From the NCBI GenBank assembly GCA_947374445.1, contig CANCBY010000140.1:1-6520 (forward strand): 6,520 nucleotides of DNA, in the 5' to 3' direction. The notes beneath the pieces are model-generated. The model saw nothing but the letters and a program-made list of their open reading frames with translations, had not been told where the DNA came from and did not search any database. How positions within the stretch are numbered: position 1 is the stretch's first letter; every line of letters starts with the position of its first letter. Shown here in pieces: positions 1 to 5,562 of the stretch. The DNA is from Pseudobdellovibrionaceae bacterium (GTDB lineage: Bacteria; Bdellovibrionota; Bdellovibrionia; Bdellovibrionales; Bdellovibrionaceae). The position numbers and the translations under genes were made by a program.

Positions 1-1089
1 GGTTTGCTTTATCACGGCCAAAACATTTAGCGCAGCGATACATCCATCACCTGTCGTGGTGTGATCAAGAAAGATAATGTGCCCTGATTGCTCGCCACCT
101 AAGTTGTAGCCATTTTTCCGCATCTCTTCGACCACGTATTTATCGCCGACGCCGACTTTGACGACCTGAATTCCGGCCTCGTTCATTTTTTTCTCAAGAC
201 CGAAGTTGCTCATAAGAGTTGTAACCAAAGTGTTGTGCTTTAGCGTGCCCTTTTTCTTCATGTGAAGAGCGCAAATACCTAAGATGTGATCGCCATTTAC
301 AATCTGACCTTTTTCATCGACCATGATCACACGGTCAGCGTCACCATCAAGACTAATGCCTAAATCTGCACGGAATTGCACCACGGCTTCTGAAAGCTTA
401 GCTGGATAGAGCGCACCCACTTTGTCGTTGATGTTGATACCGTTAGGCTCGTCGCCCAAATGAATAACTTCAGCACCTAACTCTTCAAACACCTGTGGTG
501 CCACTCGGTATGAGGCCCCATGAGCTGTGTCGAGCACAATTCGCATTCCATCCAGTGTGTACTCCAATGGGAAGGTGCTTTTTACGTAGACGATGTAACG
601 GCCTTGAGAATCCTCGATCCTTCGCGTGCGACCGATCTCGGGGCTCGAAGGCAAGAGTTTGGTCAGATCCTCTTGAAGAACCAATCGCTCGATCTCTTGC
701 TCCATCTCTTCAGAAATTTTGTAACCGTCAAAGCCAAAAATTTTTATTCCATTGTCTTGATAAGCATTGTGACTAGCAGAAATAACAATACCGGCAGACG
801 CCCGCATGCTTCGGGTTAAATAGCCAATACCAGGAGTTGGCAATGGACCCACGAGCTGCACATGCACACCCATTGAGTTAAGGCCCGAGGCCAGAGCTTG
901 CTCAATCATATAACCAGAGAGTCTAGTGTCTTTACCGATGACAACTTTTCGTGAAGGCGACAGCCACGGCAGAGCTTGGCGCTGAAGAAGATACCCCACA
1001 GCCTGACCCACCTTAACAACCATATCGGGGGTCATTGGGTACTGATTGGCTGTCCCGCGAATTCCATCTGTTCCAAAAAGCTTTCCCAT
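1..1089 (-). CDS. glmM: Phosphoglucosamine mutase GlmM, 3' end cut by window edge
   Basis: GlmM interconverts glucosamine-6-phosphate and glucosamine-1-phosphate in the cytoplasm, on the route to UDP-GlcNAc for peptidoglycan and LPS. The frame is open from the ATG at 1089 to base 1, giving 363 residues; the family is about 445-450, so the C-terminal phosphate-binding domain lies outside the window. The N-terminus MGKLFGTDGIRG is typical. The catalytic loop SASHN (residues 104-108) carries the phosphoserine Ser106. The Mg-binding loop DGDADR (248-253) supplies Asp248, Asp250 and Asp252. The sugar-binding loop GGEQSGH (331-337) is intact, followed by IIFLDHTTTGDG. SASHN with GGEQSGH favours GlmM over other phosphohexomutases. 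An AGGGAAG ribosome site lies just upstream (1093-1099). It is the last visible gene of the tilS-ftsH-cdaA-ybbR-glmM series, 67 nt after ybbR. In Firmicutes GlmM binds and restrains CdaA; the same link here is inferred from gene order only. Confidence 0.97.
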   Translation of the reverse strand, partial: MGKLFGTDGIRGTANQYPMTPDMVVKVGQAVGYLLQRQALPWLSPSRKVVIGKDTRLSGYMIEQALASGLNSMGVHVQLVGPLPTPGIGYLTRSMRASAGIVISASHNAYQDNGIKIFGFDGYKISEEMEQEIERLVLQEDLTKLLPSSPEIGRTRRIEDSQGRYIVYVKSTFPLEYTLDGMRIVLDTAHGASYRVAPQVFEELGAEVIHLGDEPNGININDKVGALYPAKLSEAVVQFRADLGISLDGDADRVIMVDEKGQIVNGDHILGICALHMKKKGTLKHNTLVTTLMSNFGLEKKMNEAGIQVVKVGVGDKYVVEEMRKNGYNLGGEQSGHIIFLDHTTTGDGCIAALNVLAVIKQT

Positions 1090-1111
1090 ACTCTTCCCTG
1101 ACTTTGTCGAT

Positions 1112-1129
1112 GCAGAGACACTTCTCCGC
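1112..1129 (-). other. Short stem-loop in the ybbR-glmM spacer
   Basis: Read on the minus strand, GCGGAGA and TCTCTGC can pair as a 7-bp stem (one G-U pair) closed by the tetraloop AGTG. It lies in the 67-nt gap between ybbR and glmM, about 12 nt before the glmM ribosome binding site. No T-run follows, so it is not a typical intrinsic terminator. It could be an RNA processing or stabilising element in the operon transcript. A stem of this size can also occur by chance. Confidence 0.3.
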
Positions 1130-1156
1130 TTTACATATACTTGCTAAGTTTTAGAG

Positions 1157-1591
1157 CTATTCTTTACTAGACTGAGTCATTTTCTTCAACTGCACCTTTA
1201 CCGAACTTGGTCGCACTTGTAAAACTCGGACTCCAAAAGGCACATCGATTTTTGCCGTCGGAATCTCAAGCTCATACTCGCCGTCAGGCTTATTGGCTGC
1301 ATCCACGGTGACCATTTGCGAAAGACCGCTGTCCATAAAGCGCTTAAGAGCATTTCTTGGACCTGACACTTTTACTTTCACCCGGTCAATCGACTGAGTG
1401 ACCACAGCTTGTCCTTGTCCGGGCAGAACTTCGACTTCGATGGTTTTTGATAAAACAAAGTCTCTTCGGCCCAAAATGGTGAACCAAAGAATAAGTGCTA
1501 TAAATAATGCCACCATCTTATAAGAGGTCTGCTCAAAAAAGAGCTGCCGAAAATACTCTGAAAAACGGCCTGAGGTCGTAGGCTTTCTCAT
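1157..1591 (-). CDS. ybbR: Short YbbR/CdaR-like membrane protein, putative CdaA regulator
   Basis: This 144-residue protein is probably the partner and regulator of the diadenylate cyclase next to it. Residues 25-41 form one hydrophobic helix (VALFIALILWF), preceded by a basic N-terminus, so the remainder should face the periplasm. Residues about 47-137 look like a single YbbR domain: alternating beta strands with VKVKVSGPRNALKRF at 71-85 and the closing strand VRVLQVRPSSVKVQL at 121-135. CdaR proteins of Firmicutes carry about four such domains, so this is a minimal form. Its ATG overlaps the cdaA stop codon by 4 nt (ATGA), and AGAGG at 1599-1603 lies 7 nt upstream, which implies translational coupling with cdaA. 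The family call rests on the helix-plus-beta pattern and on the cdaA-ybbR-glmM order. Sequence similarity in this family is low, so a profile search would be the firm test. Confidence 0.85.
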   Translation of the reverse strand: MRKPTTSGRFSEYFRQLFFEQTSYKMVALFIALILWFTILGRRDFVLSKTIEVEVLPGQGQAVVTQSIDRVKVKVSGPRNALKRFMDSGLSQMVTVDAANKPDGEYELEIPTAKIDVPFGVRVLQVRPSSVKVQLKKMTQSSKE

Positions 1592-2394
1592 GTGTACGCC
1601 TCTTGATTTCTCATCTTAATTCCATAGACTTCATAAAGTTTTGCGCGCAGATCGCCAAAATTTATATTTGCCGTGAGATGCCCCAATTGCACGATCCCCA
1701 CGGAATTTGATTCCTCGGAAACAATAATCACCAAGGCATCAGTTTCTTCGGTGAGACCAATAGCTGCGCGGTGACGAGTCCCCAAGTTTTTATCTAAAAC
1801 TGGATTTTTACTCAGTGGTAGAAAATTACCGGCCGAATGAATTTTGCCCCCACGAATTAAAAGAGCACCATCGTGAATAGGGCTTGTCGGGTGAAACAAA
1901 CTTGAAATCACTTCGCTTGAAACTTTTGAGTCCATCTCGGTGCCAAATTCAATGTGGTAATCCACCAAGATGTCACGCTCAATAACAATGAGAGCACCAT
2001 AGCCTTTTTGCGCTATCTGAAACACAGCCTTAGCAATCTCTTCGATGATATGTGTTTCTTGCAAAGCTGAAACATCGGAGAAAAATGGATTGCTACCGAT
2101 TTGCGCCAAAGCTCTGCGGATCTCTCCCTGAAACAGGATCACAACAATCACAAAAAGATTCGAGAAAAACTTTTCTAAGATCCAGTTAAAGGTAAAAAGC
2201 TCAAACCAAATACTCACAATGTAGGCAATAGCTAAGACACCAAGACCCGAGAGCATTTGGATTGTGCCGGTTTTTTTGATCAACACCAAAACGCGGTAAA
2301 CAACAATCCAAACCAAAATCATATCGATCACGTCGAAAAATCGAACGTGACCGAGAATAAATACTATATTTTCAATAGCGACATCAAAACTCAT
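1588..2394 (-). CDS. cdaA: Membrane diadenylate cyclase CdaA (c-di-AMP synthase)
   Basis: CdaA joins two ATP molecules into the second messenger cyclic di-AMP. The 268-residue length is normal for the family. The N-terminal third has three likely membrane helices (about 20-40, 46-64 and 70-89). The cytoplasmic DAC (DisA_N) domain follows from about residue 105. Its signature motifs are intact: GALIVIER (133-140), the DGA motif in PIHDGALLIRGG (173-183), the RHR motif in LGTRHRAAIGLTEETDA (204-220), and VSEES (225-229), which holds the acidic metal-binding position. The enzyme is therefore predicted active. It lies 16 nt after ftsH and overlaps ybbR by 4 nt. No Shine-Dalgarno sequence precedes the ATG at 2394, unlike most neighbours. 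TGA is the in-frame codon two before it, so no longer start is possible. c-di-AMP commonly controls potassium and osmotic balance and cell-wall homeostasis; its targets in this organism cannot be seen here. Confidence 0.95.
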   Translation of the reverse strand: MSFDVAIENIVFILGHVRFFDVIDMILVWIVVYRVLVLIKKTGTIQMLSGLGVLAIAYIVSIWFELFTFNWILEKFFSNLFVIVVILFQGEIRRALAQIGSNPFFSDVSALQETHIIEEIAKAVFQIAQKGYGALIVIERDILVDYHIEFGTEMDSKVSSEVISSLFHPTSPIHDGALLIRGGKIHSAGNFLPLSKNPVLDKNLGTRHRAAIGLTEETDALVIIVSEESNSVGIVQLGHLTANINFGDLRAKLYEVYGIKMRNQEAYT

Positions 2395-2410
2395 TGTTCA
2401 CACATAAGCT
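2391..2410 (-). promoter_or_regulatory. SD-less ftsH-cdaA junction with 4-codon micro-ORF
   Basis: The 16 nt between the ftsH stop and the cdaA ATG contain no purine-rich ribosome site. Instead they hold a micro-ORF, ATG TGT GAA CAA TGA (2405 to 2391), whose stop overlaps the cdaA start codon as ATGA. Ribosomes finishing ftsH or the micro-ORF might restart at cdaA, which would keep cyclase synthesis low and tied to FtsH. The micro-ORF also lacks a clear ribosome site, so it may be accidental. Confidence 0.3.
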
Positions 2411-4369
2411 TTAAGTGGTCACAGGACCTGGGTTGCCAACAGGATCAGACCCACCGGATGGTTTTTTTACCAAATCTGCGGCAGCGATCCCTTGAGCCAA
2501 TCCACCGCCTGTTTTATTTGCGCGGATTTTACGAATCTCTGTGAGCGCAGCTCCATTCACCAACATCTCTACTTCATTGCTGTCGATGGTTTCAAACTCA
2601 AGCAGCGCTTGAGCCAAACGCTCTAAAGCATCGCGGTGATCTACCAAGATTTTTACAGCAGTTTTGTAGCCAGCATCAATAAAGCTAAAAACTTCTTTGT
2701 CGATCTCTGCAGCCTTAGCATCAGAATAATCTCTTTGTGTGTTGCTTCCATAGTTCATTCCTAAGAACACAGGGCTTTGGCTTTTTTCATAAGCCAAAGG
2801 GCCTAGGCGGTCACTCATACCCCACTCACAAACCATTCTGCGGGCAATATCAGTGGCTCTTTCGATGTCGTTACCAGCACCGGTTGTGATGTCGTTAAAC
2901 ACCAACTCTTCAGCAGCACGACCACCAAACAAGAATGAAATCATATGCACAGCTTTGCTTTTTGAAAGATTTAAACTGTCTTTCTCTGGCAGAGTCTGAG
3001 TCACACCAAGAGCCATACCTCGAGGAATGATTGTAACCTTATGGATCGGATCAATGCCCGCAAGTTTTTTACCCACAAGCGTATGTCCGGCCTCATGATA
3101 AGCAGTCACTCGGCGATCTTCTTCGCTGATCACCATGGATTTGCGTTCAGAGCCCATCAGGACTTTGTCTTTAGCTTTTTCAAAGTCATCCATCTCAATC
3201 AATTTTTTATCGTATCTGGCAGCGACAAGTGCCGCTTCATTCACCAAGTTTTCAAGATCAGCACCAGAAAAACCAGGAGTTCCACGAGCGATTTTTTCGA
3301 TATTTACATCTGGAGCAAGAGGAGTTTTGCGAGTGTGTACACCCAAAATCGCAACTCGCCCATTGAGGTCTGGCTTATTAACAACAACCCGACGGTCAAA
3401 ACGCCCTGGGCGCAACAATGCTGGATCTAAAACATCTGGGCGATTGGTAGCCGCGATCAAGATAACGCCTTCGTTAGACTCAAAACCATCCATCTCAACA
3501 AGGAGCTGATTCAGAGTTTGCTCGCGCTCATCATGACCGCCACCCATGCCGGCACCGCGATGTCTTCCGACCGCATCAATCTCATCAATGAAGATCAAGC
3601 ATGGCGCTTGTTTTTTACCTTGCTCAAAAAGGTCTCTCACACGGCTTGCACCCACGCCGACAAACATCTCAACGAAGTCTGATCCTGAGATTGTGAAAAA
3701 CGGCACACCTGCTTCGCCGGCCACAGCACGGGCTAACAAAGTTTTGCCTGTTCCTGGAGGACCCACTAGAAGCACGCCTTTTGGAATGCGTCCGCCAAGC
3801 TTAGTGAATTTTTTTGGATCTTTCAAAAACTGCACGATCTCTGCAAGGTCATCTTTGGCCTCTTCAACACCGGCAACTTCTTTGAAGGTCACTTTGTTTT
3901 TGTTTTCGGTCATGAGCTTGGCTTTAGATTTACCAAAGCTCATGGCTTTGCCACCACCGACTTGGATTTGGCGCATGATAAAAATGAACATCGCCACGAT
4001 CAAAATGACAGGCAACCAACTGACAAAAAGATTTTGCAAGAACGAATTCTGCTCGCCGCTTGCGTAATCAGGAGTAATGCCGTTGGCTACGAGAAACTTT
4101 TTGCCCTCGTCGCCGACATCTCCAGCAATCGTAAACTTTTTGCCGCCGTATTTTTTTTCAAACTCAGGTTTGATATCGCCTTCGATTTGTCCGGTCTCGC
4201 GACGGAAGGTCACATTGGTGACTTCTTTATCGAGCACGGCTTGCGAAAATTTTGAGTAATTAAAATCCGCGACTTGTGTCTGATGACGATTCTCGTAAGC
4301 CTGAAATAAAAATACAGACAAAATAACGAGAAAAAACCAGAGTGCGAGTGTTTTTTGAGCTGACTTCAT
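2411..4369 (-). CDS. ftsH: ATP-dependent zinc metalloprotease FtsH
   Basis: FtsH is a hexameric inner-membrane AAA+ protease that extracts and degrades damaged or short-lived membrane and cytoplasmic proteins. At 652 residues it is full length. Two membrane helices (about 8-24 and 116-134) flank a small periplasmic domain. The AAA module shows Walker A GPPGTGKT (203-210), the pore loop MFVGVG (235-240), Walker B LIFIDEID (258-265), and the second region of homology ending LLRPGRFDR with Arg320 and Arg323 as the likely arginine fingers. The protease domain has HEAGH (425-429) and the probable third zinc ligand Asp501 in GNDIERATDIARRM. The tail after about residue 618 is Gly/Pro-rich and looks disordered. 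The ATG at 4369 has AGAGG at 4375-4379 at good spacing. tilS lies 77 nt upstream and cdaA 16 nt downstream, so cotranscription is likely. I saw no convincing heat-shock promoter in the upstream gap. Confidence 0.98.
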   Translation of the reverse strand: MKSAQKTLALWFFLVILSVFLFQAYENRHQTQVADFNYSKFSQAVLDKEVTNVTFRRETGQIEGDIKPEFEKKYGGKKFTIAGDVGDEGKKFLVANGITPDYASGEQNSFLQNLFVSWLPVILIVAMFIFIMRQIQVGGGKAMSFGKSKAKLMTENKNKVTFKEVAGVEEAKDDLAEIVQFLKDPKKFTKLGGRIPKGVLLVGPPGTGKTLLARAVAGEAGVPFFTISGSDFVEMFVGVGASRVRDLFEQGKKQAPCLIFIDEIDAVGRHRGAGMGGGHDEREQTLNQLLVEMDGFESNEGVILIAATNRPDVLDPALLRPGRFDRRVVVNKPDLNGRVAILGVHTRKTPLAPDVNIEKIARGTPGFSGADLENLVNEAALVAARYDKKLIEMDDFEKAKDKVLMGSERKSMVISEEDRRVTAYHEAGHTLVGKKLAGIDPIHKVTIIPRGMALGVTQTLPEKDSLNLSKSKAVHMISFLFGGRAAEELVFNDITTGAGNDIERATDIARRMVCEWGMSDRLGPLAYEKSQSPVFLGMNYGSNTQRDYSDAKAAEIDKEVFSFIDAGYKTAVKILVDHRDALERLAQALLEFETIDSNEVEMLVNGAALTEIRKIRANKTGGGLAQGIAAADLVKKPSGGSDPVGNPGPVTT

Positions 4370-4394
4370 GACAACCTCTTTGTTTCTTTCATTT

Positions 4395-4410
4395 GCACTA
4401 TCAATAGCGC
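4395..4410 (-). other. Imperfect palindrome/hairpin upstream of ftsH
   Basis: GCACTATCAATAGCGC is a near-palindrome with one mismatched pair. As RNA from the minus strand it becomes GCGCUA-UUGA-UAGUGC, a 6-bp stem with one G-U pair and a four-base loop. It lies in the 77-nt tilS-ftsH gap, 15 nt upstream of the ftsH ribosome site. A second small dyad, TTCTGTAGAA, sits nearby at 4423-4432. Either could be an operator or an RNA element controlling ftsH. No T-run follows, so termination is unlikely. Confidence 0.25.
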
Positions 4411-4446
4411 TTCAAACTAACATTCTGTAGAACATCTAAAAGTGTA

Positions 4447-5457
4447 TCATTTCGGGACAGGAAGACCTCTAATTTGCTCTGCGTTAATCTCCCAATTCAG
4501 ACCTGATATTTTAAATGTGTGCACTCTCTCGGTTTTGTCCAGGCACTTTAAAATTTCGTCGATTTGACCCCGACTATAATCCCGCTGCCCCAAGCTGTAG
4601 AGATACTGTGCTAAAACCTGTCTTTGCTGCTCTCGACTCAAGCACAAAAACAGAGGGTGAGACAAAGATCTGTCAGGCAACAGGACCTGAAACAAAAAGT
4701 CCACACTTTCGCTGTTGCTCAAAATCTGCTCTAGGGAGCGCGCCATCGATGCCAGAGCACCAGGCAATCGCGATTCAATTTGCGGAAAAAGTCGATGCCG
4801 CAACCAGCTTCGCAGATCTTCTTGCTGCGGATCGGTCACCCAAGCCTGCTTGAGATTCACCAGGTATTCCTCTAGCTCCTTGCGCGAAGCCTCGAGCCAA
4901 GGCCGAAAATAGGGAGGTGAATATACGTCCATTGCGCCAAGGCCTTGAACTCCAGTGCCGCGTAAAATCCGCAAAAACCGGGTCTCCAAAAGATCCTCCT
5001 TGTGGTGACCAAACACAAAGCAAAGACTCGAGTTCTGCCCAACAAGCTTACGTATTTCATCATGACGAAATTGACGAGCCTGATCTTCGCTCAAGACTCC
5101 GCCGCTATTATTTTTCACCACTCTCACGGAGCAACCCATTTCGCGCGCAGCCTCTGTCACCAGAGCCTGGCTCTGCTCACGAAATAACCTTACTTGCTCG
5201 CTAACACCGATCTCACCATGGTGAAAATGCAAAATCTCAGCCCTTGTAGAAAACTGCTCGACCCCCAAGACTCTTGCAAAAGCTCGCAAAAGGGCCATCG
5301 AATCGGCTCCGCCCGATACCAGCAAAACAAATTTAGAGGTTGCCCCTGTCTTCTTGATCTCTTGATTTAAGCGATGCTCTAAATCACACCAAACGGGCTT
5401 AGTGGTTGGCTGCATATCTACATCCATCACGCCGCCTGCTGCGCCCAAAAAGATCAT
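4447..5457 (-). CDS. tilS: tRNA(Ile)-lysidine synthetase TilS
   Basis: TilS uses ATP and lysine to convert C34 of the minor tRNA-Ile(CAU) into lysidine, so that it reads AUA as isoleucine; it is essential in most bacteria. The longest frame gives 336 residues. The N-terminal PP-loop ATPase has SGGADS (48-53), LHFHHG (76-81) and GHHKEDLLETRFLRILRGTG (150-169). The last is close to the usual GHHxxDxxET, with Glu in place of the first Asp. FRPWLEASRKELEEYL (184-199) and DPQQEDLRSWLRHRLFP (209-225) are further TilS hallmarks. It is shorter than the 432-residue E. coli enzyme and appears to lack the full C-terminal domains, like compact TilS forms elsewhere. The start is uncertain: no ribosome site precedes the ATG at 5457, and ATGs at 5427 (residue 11) and 5415 (residue 15) are in frame before any conserved sequence. 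A TTGACA element nearby would favour one of these later starts. It is probably the first gene of the operon. Confidence 0.93.
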   Translation of the reverse strand: MIFLGAAGGVMDVDMQPTTKPVWCDLEHRLNQEIKKTGATSKFVLLVSGGADSMALLRAFARVLGVEQFSTRAEILHFHHGEIGVSEQVRLFREQSQALVTEAAREMGCSVRVVKNNSGGVLSEDQARQFRHDEIRKLVGQNSSLCFVFGHHKEDLLETRFLRILRGTGVQGLGAMDVYSPPYFRPWLEASRKELEEYLVNLKQAWVTDPQQEDLRSWLRHRLFPQIESRLPGALASMARSLEQILSNSESVDFLFQVLLPDRSLSHPLFLCLSREQQRQVLAQYLYSLGQRDYSRGQIDEILKCLDKTERVHTFKISGLNWEINAEQIRGLPVPK

Positions 5458-5482
5458 CTGTTTTGTAAGCTTTATCTGTCAA
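5453..5482 (-). promoter_or_regulatory. Candidate sigma-70-type promoter for the tilS-ftsH-cdaA-ybbR-glmM operon
   Basis: On the minus strand a perfect TTGACA (5482-5477) is followed after 18 nt by GATGAT (5458-5453), which matches four of six TATAAT positions. Transcription would begin near 5446, inside the longest tilS reading frame, leaving the ATG at 5427 with about a 19-nt leader. The -35 match is strong but the -10 is only fair, so this is a candidate that also bears on the tilS start choice. Confidence 0.35.
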
Positions 5483-5522
5483 AAACTCTAACACTGCCCT
5501 TGGCTCCCAACCTCTCGTATGG

Positions 5523-5548
5523 TGCGACTTGCTGCGACCAGATGCGAC
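5523..5548. repeat. Three TGCGAC repeats at exact 10-bp spacing
   Basis: TGCGAC occurs at 5523-5528, 5533-5538 and 5543-5548, so each copy begins exactly 10 bp after the last. The second and third copies share the longer form TGCGACCA. This is close to one helical turn, so the copies would lie on one face of the DNA. They sit about 40-65 bp upstream of the TTGACA facing tilS and just before the ribosome site of the divergent gene. They could be a regulator's binding array, or simply a short tandem duplication. Confidence 0.6.
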
Positions 5549-5552
5549 CAAC

Positions 5553-5559
5553 AGAGGAA
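5553..5559 (+). promoter_or_regulatory. Ribosome binding site that fixes the exported-protein start
   Basis: AGAGGAA lies 3 nt before the ATG at 5563 (5 nt counting from the AGAGG core). It matches the AGAGG sites of ftsH and ybbR. This selects the ATG at 5563 over the earlier in-frame TTG at 5500 and the later ATG at 5611. Confidence 0.75.
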
Positions 5560-5562
5560 TTT

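Larger units (their letters stand above)
5458..5562. other. Divergent intergenic region between tilS and the exported-protein gene
   Basis: This 105-nt region separates two divergent genes and should hold promoters for both. It contains the TTGACA element facing tilS, the three TGCGAC repeats, and the ribosome binding site of the plus-strand gene. A weak plus-strand promoter is possible: TTGTAA at 5463-5468 and TCTAAC at 5487-5492 with an 18-nt gap. A plus-strand frame is open from a TTG at 5500, but the ATG at 5563 is the better start. Confidence 0.5.

Noticed and set aside
495..819. Two plus-strand open frames opposite glmM
   Set aside because: They cover the conserved SASHN region of glmM on the other strand and resemble no known protein.
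3041..3509. Two plus-strand open frames (129 and 124 codons) opposite ftsH
   Set aside because: They overlap each other and the intact FtsH protease domain; their composition looks like shadow translation.
3546..4067. 173-codon plus-strand open frame opposite ftsH
   Set aside because: It is antisense to the highly conserved AAA and N-terminal region of FtsH and lacks a recognisable domain or ribosome site. Its openness follows from ftsH codon use.
4775..5063. Minus-strand open frames inside tilS
   Set aside because: They are out-of-frame readings of tilS; the tilS frame itself carries all the family motifs.
5500..5562. TTG at 5500 as start of the exported protein
   Set aside because: It has no ribosome site, it would place 21 residues ahead of the signal peptide, and the ATG at 5563 has an AGAGGAA site.
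5458..5562. c-di-AMP riboswitch (ydaO/yuaA type)
   Set aside because: The region is too short and shows no long structured leader of that class.
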